From Pseudonocardia terrae (GTDB taxonomy: Bacteria; Actinomycetota; Actinomycetes; Mycobacteriales; Pseudonocardiaceae), in NCBI RefSeq assembly GCF_021343995.1, contig NZ_JAJTTE010000001.1, positions 186,001 to 250,000 of the forward strand: DNA of 64,000 bases. The letters are read 5' to 3'. The translations under genes and the position numbers were made by a program. The notes beneath the pieces were generated by a model, which saw only the letters and a list, made by a program, of their open reading frames with translations, was not told where the DNA came from and did not search any database. This document shows, one piece after another, positions 20,949 through 30,269 of this stretch (positions within the stretch are counted from its first letter, which is position 1; the number at the start of each line of letters is the position of its first letter).

Positions 20949-23078
20949 ATGACCCTCGCCGACCTGCCCCTCCTCGCCGTCGGGGAGACGGGCACCCACC
21001 GCGCGATCTGCCCGCACGACTGCCCCGACGGGTGCTCCATGCTGGTCACGGTCGAGAACGGCAGGGCTACGGGTGTGCGGGGCGACCCCGACCACCCGTT
21101 CACCCGCGGCGGCCTGTGCGTGAAGGTGAACAACTACGTCGACCGGGTCTACAGCCCGGACCGGGTCACCACGCCGCTGCGCCGCACGGGGCCGAAGGGC
21201 TCCGGCCGGTTCGCGCCGATCACCTGGGACGAGGCGATCACCGAGATCGCGGACCGGTTCCGCGGCGTGGTCGCGGAGCACGGGCCCGAGGCGATCATGC
21301 CCGTGAGCTACCTGGGCACCCAGGGCACGCTCAACGGGCTCAACGTCGGCGACCCCTTCTTCAACCGGCTGGGCGCCACCGTCGCCGAGCGCACCTTCTG
21401 CGACTCCGGCGCGTCGACGGCGTACGTGATGAGCCTCGGCCCGACGGCGGGCGTCGACCCCGAGAGCCTGGTGCACTCGCGTTACATCGTGATCTGGGCC
21501 TGCAACATGGTCTCGACGAACCTGCACCTCTGGCCGTTCGTGGCCGAGGCGCAGAAGCGGGGCGCCAAGGTCGTGGTCATCGACCCGGTCCGGCACCGCA
21601 CGGCCAGGCGCGCCGACTGGCACATCCCGATCCGCCCGGGCACCGACGGCGCCCTGGCCCTCGCGCTGATCCACGTCATCCTCGCCGAGGGCCTGACCGA
21701 CGCCGAGTACGTCGCCGAGCACACGGTGGGTGTCGAGGAGCTCGCGGAGCGGGTCCGCGACTGCACCCCGGAGTGGGCGTCGGAGGAGACGGGCATCCCG
21801 GCCGAGGACATCCGGACGCTGGCCCGGGAGTACGCGGCCGGGCAGCCGTCGATGATCCGGATCGGCGTGGCCATCGAGCGGCACTCCGGCGGCGGGCAGA
21901 CGGTGCGCGCGATCTCCTGTCTCCCCGGGCTCGTCGGCGCCTGGCGCAAGCCCGGCGGCGGGCTGCTCGCGCTGCCGCTGTGGGCCTTCCCGGTGAACTG
22001 GGACGCGCTCTCCCAGCCACAGCTGCGACCCGAGGGCACCCGGGTGGTCAACCAGTACCTGCTGGGGAAGGCGCTGACCGGGGAGATGGGGCTCGACCCC
22101 GGCATCCACGCGCTGATGGTCTACAACGCCAACCCGCTGGTCGTGTGCCCCGACCAGGAGCGGATGGTCGCGGGGCTGTCCCGCGAGGACCTCTTCACCG
22201 TGGTCAGCGAGCAGTTCCTCACCGACACCGCGCAGTACGCCGACATCGTGCTGCCGGCCACCACCCAGCTCGAGCAGCTCGACGTCATGTTCTCGTGGGG
22301 ACACTTCTACATCGGGCTGAACCGGCCCTCGATCCCGCCGGTGGGGGAGGCGATCCCCAACACCGAGCTCTTCCGGCGGCTCGCCGCCGCCATGGGGTTC
22401 GACGACGAGTGCTTCCGGATGACCGACGAGGAGCTGATCGCGCAGGCCTACGACTGGTCCGCCCCGGCGCTGGAGGGCCTCACCCCCGAGTCGCTGGGGC
22501 GCAGTGGCTGGGCGCGGCTGAACCTGCCCGACGCCGACCGGTACGCCCCGCACGTCGAGGGCGGCTTCCCGACGCCGTCGGGGAAGCAGGAGTTCCTCTC
22601 CGCCGCCGCGGCGGGCGGGAACTTCGTGCTCCCGCTCTTCCGGCAGGGGTCGAACGAGGCCCAGCCGGGCGGCGAGGTCGACCCACTGCCGCACTACATC
22701 CCGCCGGCGCGCAGCGACTACCCGCTGCACCTCGTCTCGCCCAAGGCGCACGCGTTCCTCAACTCGTCCTACGGGAACCTGGGCGCCCAGCAGCGGGTGC
22801 AGGGCGAGCCGTCGGCGATCGTGCACCCGGCCGACGCGGAGACCCGCGGGATCGTCGAGGGCTCGCTGGTCCGGGTCTTCAACGAGCGCGGGGAGTTCCT
22901 CGTCAAGGTCACGGTGTCCGACGAGGTGGCCCGCGGCGTCGTCCTGGCGTCGATGGGGCAGTGGCGCTCGCAGGCGAAGGGCCTGGCCACGGTCAACGCG
23001 GTCAACCCCACCGAGTTCGCCGACCTCGGCAACGCGCCGACCTTCTCCGACACGCGCGTCGAGGTCGAGCCGGCCTAG
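20949..23078 (+). CDS. Molybdopterin-dependent oxidoreductase, DMSO-reductase superfamily
   Basis: Large catalytic subunit type enzyme, 709 residues, with bis-MGD cofactor. The N-terminal [4Fe-4S] site is complete: Cys21, Cys25, Cys29 (CPHDCPDGC) and Cys57 (GGLCVK). Cys151 in ERTFCDSGAS lies about where a cofactor-proximal residue is expected. The C-terminal dinucleotide-binding domain (HLVSPKAHAFLNSSYGN) is present. No Tat motif is visible, so it is probably cytosolic. No electron-transfer or membrane partner is encoded next door; the only neighbour in the unit is the divergent araC gene. Substrate unknown. The ATG at 20949 has only a weak ribosome site. Confidence 0.88.
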   Translation: MTLADLPLLAVGETGTHRAICPHDCPDGCSMLVTVENGRATGVRGDPDHPFTRGGLCVKVNNYVDRVYSPDRVTTPLRRTGPKGSGRFAPITWDEAITEIADRFRGVVAEHGPEAIMPVSYLGTQGTLNGLNVGDPFFNRLGATVAERTFCDSGASTAYVMSLGPTAGVDPESLVHSRYIVIWACNMVSTNLHLWPFVAEAQKRGAKVVVIDPVRHRTARRADWHIPIRPGTDGALALALIHVILAEGLTDAEYVAEHTVGVEELAERVRDCTPEWASEETGIPAEDIRTLAREYAAGQPSMIRIGVAIERHSGGGQTVRAISCLPGLVGAWRKPGGGLLALPLWAFPVNWDALSQPQLRPEGTRVVNQYLLGKALTGEMGLDPGIHALMVYNANPLVVCPDQERMVAGLSREDLFTVVSEQFLTDTAQYADIVLPATTQLEQLDVMFSWGHFYIGLNRPSIPPVGEAIPNTELFRRLAAAMGFDDECFRMTDEELIAQAYDWSAPALEGLTPESLGRSGWARLNLPDADRYAPHVEGGFPTPSGKQEFLSAAAAGGNFVLPLFRQGSNEAQPGGEVDPLPHYIPPARSDYPLHLVSPKAHAFLNSSYGNLGAQQRVQGEPSAIVHPADAETRGIVEGSLVRVFNERGEFLVKVTVSDEVARGVVLASMGQWRSQAKGLATVNAVNPTEFADLGNAPTFSDTRVEVEPA

Positions 23079-23110
23079 CCGTCCCGCAGGACCCGTCCGC
23101 TCCCGACCTG

Positions 23111-23145
23111 CCCGCCGGCCCCACACCCCCTCCGGGGCCGGCGGG
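23111..23145. terminator. Hairpin between convergent oxidoreductase and acnR genes
   Basis: CCCGCCGGCCCC (23111-23122) pairs perfectly with GGGGCCGGCGGG (23134-23145) around an 11-nt loop. It is symmetric, lacks a U-tract and lies between two converging genes, so it can serve both strands. Confidence 0.7.
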
Positions 23146-23159
23146 CCCGCCTGCCGGGA

Positions 23160-23789
23160 TCAGCCGCGCAGCGTCCGCACGCTCTGCTCGACGAGGTCCA
23201 GCACGCCGTCGAGGGCGTCGGCCGGCAGCCCCATGGCCAGGTGCGACACCAGCCCCTCCAGCACCAGCTCCAGGTACTGGGCCAGCACCGGGACCGGGAC
23301 GTCGTCGCGCAGCGCCCCCGCGGCGGCCTGCCGCTCGAGCCGCTCCCGGGTGGCCGCGGTCAGCTCGGCGGAGTGCGCCTGCCAGCGCTCGCGGAAGTCC
23401 GGGTCGGTGCGCAGCCGCCGCGAGACCTCGAGACGGGTGCCGAGCCAGCTGAGGTCTCCGTCGGGATCCGGGGCCGGACCCGTTGCCGCGACCCCGTCGT
23501 GGTCCCGCGCGTCGGCGCGGGTGCCGTCGAGCAGGTTCCGCATGACCTGGACCAGGCCCTGCTCGGCGACGACGTCGGCCATCCGGCGGGCGTCCTGCTC
23601 GGCGAGGGCGAGGAACAGTGCGTCCTTGTCGCGGAAGTAGTGGAAGATCGCGCCGCGGGAGAGCCCCGTGCTCTGCTCGAGCCGCCGGACCGTCGCCCCC
23701 TCGTACCCGTGCGCGGCGAAGCACCGCCGGGCGCCGTCGAGGATGTGCTGGCGCCGGGCGGCGAGCTGGTCGGTACTCACACGGGGCAC
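23160..23789 (-). CDS. acnR: TetR family regulator, AcnR-like
   Basis: 209 residues. N-terminal HTH: ILDGARRCFAAHGYEGATVR, RLEQSTGLSRGAIFHYFRDKDALF. The sequence, including DARRMADVVAEQGLVQVMRNLL and the C-terminal LDLVEQSVR, closely follows my memory of C. glutamicum AcnR, the repressor of the aconitase gene, whose orthologue (Rv1474c) adjoins acn in mycobacteria. Here acn is 7.6 kb away with the egt genes between. The GTG at 23789 follows GATACT by 6 nt, so the mRNA is probably leaderless; CGTACGTACG (23803-23812) just upstream may be an autoregulatory site. A metal/ligand-binding role is known for the family but not visible here. Confidence 0.82.
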   Translation of the reverse strand: MPRVSTDQLAARRQHILDGARRCFAAHGYEGATVRRLEQSTGLSRGAIFHYFRDKDALFLALAEQDARRMADVVAEQGLVQVMRNLLDGTRADARDHDGVAATGPAPDPDGDLSWLGTRLEVSRRLRTDPDFRERWQAHSAELTAATRERLERQAAAGALRDDVPVPVLAQYLELVLEGLVSHLAMGLPADALDGVLDLVEQSVRTLRG

Positions 23790-23886
23790 GCGTCCAGTAT
23801 CCCGTACGTACGTCTTGTGGCGCAGGCCGCGGGAACGGGTCCGGGAAAGGCCGCGAGAAGGGCCTGCAACTGTCGGACCCCGCGGG

Positions 23887-23899
23887 TAGCGTTCGATCC
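23887..23899 (+). promoter_or_regulatory. egtA leaderless promoter (-10 box)
   Basis: TAGCGT (23887-23892) fits TAnnnT and is followed after 7 nt by the GTG start of egtA at 23900, the normal distance for transcription beginning on the start codon. This decides the egtA start against longer in-frame extensions. Confidence 0.6.
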
Positions 23900-25303
23900 G
23901 TGCTTCCAGACGCGGGGATCGTGCCCGCCGTCCCGGGGCCGGAGGGCGTTCCCGCGCCGTCCGGGGTCCCGGTGCAGGCGGGACCCAGCTCCACGGCCCG
24001 GGGGGCGGAACGGCCCGCGGCGGGTACCGAGCTGCGCAGCCGGGCGGAGGCCGAGGCCTACGTCGCCTCGGTCTGCTTCAAGCACGGACCCCCACGGTAC
24101 GTGGGCGTGGAGCTCGAATGGCTCCTGCGCCCCGCCCGGCCCGCCGACCCCGCCGATCTCGCCGACCTGCTCGGCGCGCTCGGCCCGCACGCCCCCGCCC
24201 CGCTCGTCCCCGGATCCCCCGCCGCCCCGCTGCCGCACGGCTCGGTCGTCACCGTCGAGCCCGGTGGCCAGGTCGAGCTCGCCAGCCCCCCGACGGCCGG
24301 GCTGGCCGCCCTCGTCGCCACCGTCGAGGCCGACTCCGCCGCCCTCCACGACCGGCTCGCCGCCCGCGGCCTCACCCCCGAACCCCGCGCCGCCGATCCC
24401 GTCCGGCCCGCGCGGCGGCTCCTGCAGCTCCCGCGCTACCGCGCCATGGAGCGCGCCTTCGACCGCTTCGGCCCGCACGGCCGCAGCGGCATGTGCTCCA
24501 CGTCCGCGGTCCAGGTCGCGCTCGACGCCGGGGAGCATGCCGACCTGCCCGCCCGTTGGGCGATGCTGCACGACCTGGGCCCGGTCCTCGTGGCCGCGTT
24601 CGCGAACTCGCCGCTGCTGCACGGGAGGCGCACCGGCTGGAAGTCCAGCCGGCTGGCCGCCTGGCTGGCCCTCGATCCCGCCCGCACGGCGCCGCCGTCG
24701 TCGGTCGAGGGCGACCCGGCCGCGGCGTGGGCCGAGCGGGTGGTGGGCACACCGCTGCTCTGCGTGCGCGGCGCGGGGGAATGGTCCACCCCGGAGGGCG
24801 TGACCTTCGCCGACTGGGTCGAGGGCCGGCTGCCCGGCCGCAGGCCGACCGTCGCCGACCTGGAGTACCACATCTCCACGCTGTTCCCGCCGGTCCGGCC
24901 GCGCGGGTTCCTCGAGGTCCGGTACGTCGACGGGCAGCAGAGAGCGGACTGGGCCCTCCCGGTCGCCGTGCTCGCCGCGCTGACCGCCCGGCGCGCGGTC
25001 GTCGACCGGGTGCGGGAGATCTGTGCGCCCGCCCGGCTGCGCTGGACCTCCGCGGCCCGGCACGGACTCGAGGACCGTGTCCTCGCCGCGGCCGCCGTCG
25101 AGGTGTTCACGCTGGCGTGCGCCGAGCTGCCCGCGCTCGACCCGCCGCCCGGCCTGCTGGACCGGTTGGTGGAGGTCACCGAGCGGCGCGTCGCCGCCGG
25201 CCGCTGCCCCGCCGACGACCCGCTGCCCGGGGAACCGCCCTCCGGCGGCCCTCTCGAGACGCTCGAGATCATCCCGTCCCCGACGGAGGGAGCACTCCCG
25301 TGA
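23900..25303 (+). CDS. egtA: Ergothioneine biosynthesis glutamate-cysteine ligase EgtA
   Basis: ATP-dependent ligase joining glutamate and cysteine, giving the gamma-glutamylcysteine used as thiol donor by EgtB. 467 residues, GCS2-like fold. Visible family landmarks are [10 protein letters not shown] with substrate Glu near 75, [17 protein letters not shown] (the metal-binding glutamates), [12 protein letters not shown], the [18 protein letters not shown] block, [25 protein letters not shown] and the charged C-terminus. The N-terminal 35 residues are Pro/Gly-rich. Start GTG at 23900 by promoter spacing. The stop overlaps the GTG of egtB (GTGA). First gene of egtABCD. Confidence 0.93.
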   Translation: MLPDAGIVPAVPGPEGVPAPSGVPVQAGPSSTARGAERPAAGTELRSRAEAEAYVASVCFKHGPPRYVGVELEWLLRPARPADPADLADLLGALGPHAPAPLVPGSPAAPLPHGSVVTVEPGGQVELASPPTAGLAALVATVEADSAALHDRLAARGLTPEPRAADPVRPARRLLQLPRYRAMERAFDRFGPHGRSGMCSTSAVQVALDAGEHADLPARWAMLHDLGPVLVAAFANSPLLHGRRTGWKSSRLAAWLALDPARTAPPSSVEGDPAAAWAERVVGTPLLCVRGAGEWSTPEGVTFADWVEGRLPGRRPTVADLEYHISTLFPPVRPRGFLEVRYVDGQQRADWALPVAVLAALTARRAVVDRVREICAPARLRWTSAARHGLEDRVLAAAAVEVFTLACAELPALDPPPGLLDRLVEVTERRVAAGRCPADDPLPGEPPSGGPLETLEIIPSPTEGALP

Positions 25304-26664
25304 CGATCACGCCCGAGACCGACCCCTTCCACGCCGCCGAGCAGCTCCGCACCCACGTCGCGGGGCTGCTCGAGCGGTCCCGTGCCCGCAGCACCGGGCT
25401 CACCGACGCGGTCGACGAGGGCGACCTCGTCGCCCAGCACTCGCCGCTGATGTCCCCGCTGGTCTGGGACCTCGCGCACATCGGCAGCCAGGAGGAGCTC
25501 TGGCTGGTGCGCGACGTCGGCGGCCGCCCGCCGCTGCGCCCCGAGATCGACGGGCTGTACGACGCCTTCCAGCACAGCCGGGCCAGCCGCGTCGAGCTGC
25601 CCCTGCTGACCCCGCCGGAGGCCCGACGCTATGTTGCCGAGGTGCGGGAGAAGGCGCTCGACGCGCTGGAGCGCAGCCCGCTACGCGGCCGCCGGCTGGA
25701 GCACGAGGGCTTCGCCTTCGGCATGATCGTCCAGCACGAGCAGCAGCACGACGAGACCATGCTGGCCACCCACCAGCTGCGGGCCGGGGCACCGGTGCTG
25801 CAGGCCCCCGAGCCGCCGCCGGGGCGTCGCCTCGCCGCGCGCGAGGTGCTGGTGCCCGCGGGGGCGTTCACCCAGGGCACCTCGACCGAACCGTGGGCGC
25901 TGGACAACGAGCGCCCCGCGCACCCGGTCCCGTTGCCCGCCTACTGGATCGACACCCACCCGGTGACCAACGGCGAGTACGCCGCCTTCGTCGAGGCCGG
26001 CGGCTACACCGATCCGCGCTGGTGGAGCGAGGAGGGCTGGCGGCACCGTTCGGCCGAGGGCCTGGTCGCACCGCAGTTCTGGGAGCGGGACCCCGCGGGC
26101 GAGTGGTGGCGGCGCCGGTTCGGCGTGGTCGAGCGCGTGCCGGCCGACGAGCCGGTGGTGCACGTCTGCTTCCACGAGGCCGCGGCGTACGCCCGGTGGG
26201 CCGGCAAGCGGCTGCCCACCGAGGCGGAGTGGGAGAAGGCCGCGCGCTTCGACCCCGCCACCGGGCGCAGCCGGCGCTACCCGTGGGGTGACGGGTCGCC
26301 GACCGAGCGGCACGCCAACCTGGGGCAGCGCCACCTGCGGCCCGCGCCGGTCGGCGCCTACCCCGAGGGGGCGTCGCCGCTGGGCGTCGAGCAGCTGATC
26401 GGCGACGTCTGGGAGTGGTGCGACTCGGGCTGGCACCCGTACCCGGGGTTCGAGGCCTTCCCGTACCGCGAGTACTCCGAGGTCTTCTTCGGCGGCGACT
26501 ACAAGGTCCTGCGCGGCGGCTCGTTCGGCACCGACCCGTCGGCGATCCGGAGCACGTTCCGCAACTGGGACCACCCGATCCGTCGGCAGATCTTCTCCGG
26601 CTTCCGCTGCGCGCGGGACGCGTCGGCGGCCGACGCCGCCGAGCACGCGGACCCACGCGCCTGA
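25300..26664 (+). CDS. egtB: Ergothioneine sulfoxide synthase EgtB
   Basis: Non-heme iron enzyme that couples hercynine with gamma-glutamylcysteine and oxygen to the sulfoxide. 454 residues. N-terminal DinB-like four-helix domain holds the iron ligands: His60 in LAHIG and His146, His150 in HEQQHDE (HX3HXE). The C-terminal FGE-sulfatase-like domain (about 190-440) ends with [16 protein letters not shown] and VLRGGSFGT, and FRCARD closes the fold. GTG at 25300 overlaps the egtA stop and has GGAGGG about 10 nt upstream. The gamma-glutamylcysteine-dependent pathway agrees with egtA and egtC as neighbours. Confidence 0.95.
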   Translation: MTITPETDPFHAAEQLRTHVAGLLERSRARSTGLTDAVDEGDLVAQHSPLMSPLVWDLAHIGSQEELWLVRDVGGRPPLRPEIDGLYDAFQHSRASRVELPLLTPPEARRYVAEVREKALDALERSPLRGRRLEHEGFAFGMIVQHEQQHDETMLATHQLRAGAPVLQAPEPPPGRRLAAREVLVPAGAFTQGTSTEPWALDNERPAHPVPLPAYWIDTHPVTNGEYAAFVEAGGYTDPRWWSEEGWRHRSAEGLVAPQFWERDPAGEWWRRRFGVVERVPADEPVVHVCFHEAAAYARWAGKRLPTEAEWEKAARFDPATGRSRRYPWGDGSPTERHANLGQRHLRPAPVGAYPEGASPLGVEQLIGDVWEWCDSGWHPYPGFEAFPYREYSEVFFGGDYKVLRGGSFGTDPSAIRSTFRNWDHPIRRQIFSGFRCARDASAADAAEHADPRA

Positions 26665-26665
26665 C

Positions 26666-27586
26666 GTGTGCCGCCACCTGGCCCACCTGGGCCCGCCGAC
26701 CACGCTCTCCGCCCTGCTGTTGGAGCCGCCGCACGGGCTGTTGCACCAGTCCTACGCCCCGGCCGACATGCGCGGCGGGGGCACGGTGAACGCCGACGGG
26801 TTCGGTGCGGGCTGGTACCCGCCCGCAGAGCCGGGCGGCAACGGCCACGCGCCCGAACCCGCGCGGTACCGCTCGGCCGAGCCGATCTGGTCGGACGGGT
26901 CGTTCGCGTCGCTCGCCGCGGCCACCCGCAGCTCCGCGGTACTGGCCGCCGTCCGCTCGGCGACCGTCGGGATGCCGGTCACCAGCACGGCAGCCGCGCC
27001 GTTCGCCGAGGGACGGTGGCTCTTCAGCCACAACGGCGTGGTGCGCGGCTGGCCCCGTTCGGTCGCGGACCTGGCCTCCCGGCTGCCCGTCGTCGACCTG
27101 CTGACCCTCGACGCCCCGACCGACGCGGCACTGCTCTGGGCGCTGGTCCGGCACCGGCTGCGGGCGGGGGAGGACCCGGCGCGGGTGCTGTCCGGGACCG
27201 TCCTCGCGGTCGAGGCCGCCGCACCGCATTCCCGGCTCAACCTCCTGCTCACCGACGGCGTCACGATCTGGGGCACCGCCTGGGACCACGCACTGTCGGT
27301 GCGGGTCACCGAGGATGCGGCCACGGTGGCGTCGGAGCCGACCGACGCGGGGCCGGGCTGGGAGCCGGTACCGGACCGGCACCTCGTCGTCGCCGCACCG
27401 GGCCGGCTCGACCGGCGCCCGATCGGCCCGGCCGTCACCCCGACCGACAGCGCCACCGACAGCACGACCGACACCGCGGCCGTCACCTCGACCGACACCG
27501 CGACCGACACCGCGACCGACACCGCGACCGACACCGCCACCGACACCCGGATCCCGGACCGCGGGACCCGCGCGCCCCATCCCTGA
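26666..27586 (+). CDS. egtC: Gamma-glutamyl hercynylcysteine sulfoxide amidohydrolase EgtC, with TD-repeat tail
   Basis: Ntn-type glutamine amidotransferase-like hydrolase that removes glutamate from the EgtB product. The N-terminal nucleophile Cys2 follows the start (MCRHLAHLG), NADGFGAGWY and the FSHNGVV loop complete the active-site region, and NLLLTDG lies later. GTG at 26666 starts 2 nt after the egtB stop. 306 residues, longer than the usual EgtC because residues about 258-300 are a Thr/Asp/Ala tail (units DTAT) encoded by 12-bp tandem repeats at 27490-27549. The tail looks disordered and is probably a recent expansion. Confidence 0.92.
   Translation: MCRHLAHLGPPTTLSALLLEPPHGLLHQSYAPADMRGGGTVNADGFGAGWYPPAEPGGNGHAPEPARYRSAEPIWSDGSFASLAAATRSSAVLAAVRSATVGMPVTSTAAAPFAEGRWLFSHNGVVRGWPRSVADLASRLPVVDLLTLDAPTDAALLWALVRHRLRAGEDPARVLSGTVLAVEAAAPHSRLNLLLTDGVTIWGTAWDHALSVRVTEDAATVASEPTDAGPGWEPVPDRHLVVAAPGRLDRRPIGPAVTPTDSATDSTTDTAAVTSTDTATDTATDTATDTATDTRIPDRGTRAPHP
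27490..27549 (+). repeat. 12-bp tandem repeat encoding (TDTA)n tail of EgtC
   Basis: Four perfect copies of GACCGACACCGC at 27490-27537 and a diverged fifth to 27549, all in frame. Upstream, 27440-27489 holds further degenerate Ser/Thr-Asp codons of the same kind. Confidence 0.85.
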
Positions 27587-27642
27587 GCAGCGATCCTGCT
27601 CGACCCCAGGCCCCGCCCGGACACACCGCGAGGAGCACGATC

Positions 27643-28626
27643 ATGACCCGGCCGAACCGCCTAACCGAGCTGGATGTCCATCTCACCGCGGCCGACGCCG
27701 AGGCCGCATTACGGGCCGACGCCCGCGCCGGGCTCACCGCCGACCCCAAGGAACTGCCGCCCAAGTACTTCTACGACGCCCGCGGCAGCGAGCTCTTCGA
27801 GAAGATCACCGAGCTCCCGGAGTACTACCCGACGCGCACCGAGCGGGCCCTGCTCGAGGAGTCGGTCGCGGCGATCGCCGAGGCCTCCGGCGCCGACACG
27901 GTCGTCGAGCTCGGGTCGGGCTCGTCGACCAAGACCCGGCTGCTGCTCGACGCCTTCCGGGCGGCCGGCACCCTGCGCCGGTACGTCCCGCAGGACGTCA
28001 GCGAGGCGGCCCTGCGCGGGGCGCTGGACGCGCTCGAGACCGAGTACCCCGACCTGGAGCTGCACGGCGTGGTCGGTGACTTCACGAAGGACCTCACCGG
28101 GCTGCCCGCCGGCGGCCGCCGCATGATCGCCTTCCTCGGCGGCACGATCGGCAACCTGCGGCCGGGGGAGCGCACGGCGTTCCTCGCGCACGTCCGCTCG
28201 GTGCTCGAGCCGGGCGAGCAGCTCCTGCTCGGCACGGGGCTGGTGATCGACGAGCCCACGCTGGTCGCCGCCTACGACGACGCCGCGGGCGTCACCGCGG
28301 AGTTCGACCGCAACGTCCTGCACGTGCTCAACCGCGAGCTGCGCGCCGACTTCGTCCCGGAGGCGTTCGCGCACGTCGCGGTGTGGGACGCCGAGCACGA
28401 GTGGATCGAGATGCGGCTGCGCGCGGAGAAGGACATGCGGGTGCGGGTGGAGGAGCTGGACCTCACCGTCGACTTCGTCGAGGGCGAGGAGATGCGCACC
28501 GAGATATCGGCGAAGTTCCGGCCGGCCGGTGTGCGGGAGATGCTGGCCGAGGTGGGCTTCGACCTCGTCCGCTGGTGGGCGGACCCCGACCGCCGTTTCG
28601 CCCTCTCCCTGGCCACCGCGGTCTGA
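27643..28626 (+). CDS. egtD: L-histidine N-alpha-methyltransferase EgtD
   Basis: SAM-dependent trimethylation of histidine to hercynine, first step of ergothioneine synthesis. 327 residues. Landmarks are YFYDARGSELFEKITELPEYYPTR (the substrate-side block), VVELGSGSSTKTRLLL (SAM loop), VPQDVSEAAL, and FLGGTIGNLRPGER. ATG at 27643 has GAGGAGC 8 nt upstream. A 56-nt gap separates it from egtC; the four genes egtA-B-C-D are in the order seen in actinobacteria. The beta-lyase gene egtE is not among the neighbours, so this last step must be encoded elsewhere or done by another PLP enzyme. Confidence 0.95.
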   Translation: MTRPNRLTELDVHLTAADAEAALRADARAGLTADPKELPPKYFYDARGSELFEKITELPEYYPTRTERALLEESVAAIAEASGADTVVELGSGSSTKTRLLLDAFRAAGTLRRYVPQDVSEAALRGALDALETEYPDLELHGVVGDFTKDLTGLPAGGRRMIAFLGGTIGNLRPGERTAFLAHVRSVLEPGEQLLLGTGLVIDEPTLVAAYDDAAGVTAEFDRNVLHVLNRELRADFVPEAFAHVAVWDAEHEWIEMRLRAEKDMRVRVEELDLTVDFVEGEEMRTEISAKFRPAGVREMLAEVGFDLVRWWADPDRRFALSLATAV

Positions 28627-28740
28627 CGCGCGGAACGGCGAGCCGGACGGCGTAACGCGTCGGCGGCGAGTCCGATGGAGCGAACGGCGAGGTATTGAGC
28701 GGTCGGATACCCGTCGTTACCCTGCGGTTCAGTACTGCTG

Positions 28741-30216
28741 ATGCCGATCAGCGCCGTGAATACGCCGGAAGGAAGCGCATCTCCCGTGAGCACGGAGCCC
28801 GACGCCGGCCCTCGTCCGACCGCTCGCGCCACGGCTCCTCCGGCTCCTCCCGGCCGCGACGCCCGGGCGGCCCACGCCGCGTACGGCGCCGCGCTCACCG
28901 AGACCGGCCTCGGCGCGCACGCGGTCGGGGTGCTGCGGACGAACGACATGGGCGGCTGGACGAAGGCGGCGCCGTTGCTCTACCCGCACCAGTGGAGCTG
29001 GGACAGTGCCTTCGTGTCGATCGGCTGGGCCCACGTCGACGTGCGCCGGGCGATGACCGAGCAGCAGCGGTTGTTCGAGGCGCAGTGGCGCAACGGGATG
29101 GTCCCGCAGATCGTCTTCAACCCCCTTGCCGGGCCGGAGTCGTACTTCCCGGACCCCGCGCGCTGGGCCGTCGAGGTGTCGCCGGAGGCGCCGGTGGGCG
29201 TGGCCGAGACCAGCGGCATCTGCCAGCCGCCGGTCCACGCGATCGCCGTGGCGCGCGTCTGGGAGGTCGCCCTCGGGACCGAGGCCGAGCCGGAGATCCG
29301 CTCCCGGCTGCGTCTGCTCTTCCCGCAGCTCCTCGCCTGGCACCGGTACCTGGCCGAGAACCGGGACCCGTCGTCGTCCGGCCTGGTCACGACGTACCAC
29401 CCGTGGGAGGGCATCGACAACTCCCCGCGCTGGGACGGTGTGCTCGGCCGGCTCGAGGTCGGCGAGGTCCCGCCGTACACCCGGCGCGACGTCCAGCACG
29501 TCGCCGACGCCGGGCAGCGCCCCACGAACGCGCACTACGACCGCTTCCTCTGGCTGCTCGAGCTGCTCAAGCGGTACCGCTACGACGACGCCGTGATCCA
29601 CGAGCGCTACCCGTTCCTGGTCAAGGACGTCTTCTTCACCTCGGTGCTGATCATGGCGAACCGGGCGCTGCTGGAGATCGCCGACGTCGTCGGGGCCACG
29701 CAGGCCGACCGCGCCACGATCCGGGCCTGGATCGACCGGGCCCGCGCGGGCATCGCGGCGGCGACCGACGCCGCCAGCGGGATGGTCCACGACGTGGACC
29801 TGGGCACGGGCGCGCCGATCGAGGTCGCGACGTTCGCCGGGATGTCCTCCCTGCTCGACGCCGGCGCACCGGCCGCGCAGCGCGACCGTGCCCGGGCGCT
29901 GTTCGACTCCGCGGACTTCACCGGCCACCCGGACCTGCGCTGGGCGATGCTGCCGAGCACCAGCCCGCGCGCCGAGTGCTTCGATCCGCGGAACTACTGG
30001 CGGGGCCCGGTCTGGCCGATCGTCAACTGGCTGTACTGGAAGGGCCTGCGTGACGGCGGGGACACCGCCCGGGCGGCCGCGCTGCGCGAGGCCGCACTGG
30101 ACTCGCTGCGCCACGTCGGGTTCGCCGAGTACTTCGACCCGATGACCGGCGAGGCCCTCGGCTCGGCCATGCAGTCCTGGACCGCCGCCGTCGCCCTGGA
30201 CTGGCTGGCCTCCTGA
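28741..30216 (+). CDS. GH63-like glycoside hydrolase (glucosylglycerate/mannosylglycerate hydrolase type)
   Basis: Cytosolic (alpha/alpha)6-barrel hydrolase, 491 residues, no signal peptide; the first 40 residues are Pro/Ala-rich and disordered. HQWSWDSAFVSIGWAHVD, RNGMVPQIVF, VTTYHPWEGIDNSPRWD, NYWRGPVWPIVNWL and the C-terminal EYFDPMTGEALGS block match the mannosylglycerate/glucosylglycerate hydrolase branch; the Asp in SWDSAF and Glu in HPWEG are candidates for catalysis. In mycobacteria the enzyme recycles glucosylglycerate on recovery from nitrogen starvation. ATG at 28741 is the first start; GTG 28756 or GTG 28786 are possible. TACCCT (28718-28723) may be its -10 box. Confidence 0.8.
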   Translation: MPISAVNTPEGSASPVSTEPDAGPRPTARATAPPAPPGRDARAAHAAYGAALTETGLGAHAVGVLRTNDMGGWTKAAPLLYPHQWSWDSAFVSIGWAHVDVRRAMTEQQRLFEAQWRNGMVPQIVFNPLAGPESYFPDPARWAVEVSPEAPVGVAETSGICQPPVHAIAVARVWEVALGTEAEPEIRSRLRLLFPQLLAWHRYLAENRDPSSSGLVTTYHPWEGIDNSPRWDGVLGRLEVGEVPPYTRRDVQHVADAGQRPTNAHYDRFLWLLELLKRYRYDDAVIHERYPFLVKDVFFTSVLIMANRALLEIADVVGATQADRATIRAWIDRARAGIAAATDAASGMVHDVDLGTGAPIEVATFAGMSSLLDAGAPAAQRDRARALFDSADFTGHPDLRWAMLPSTSPRAECFDPRNYWRGPVWPIVNWLYWKGLRDGGDTARAAALREAALDSLRHVGFAEYFDPMTGEALGSAMQSWTAAVALDWLAS

Positions 30217-30269
30217 ACCGCTGAGCCCCGCCGGGTACTGCCGACCCCGGGAGTGCGCGCGACCGGCTG

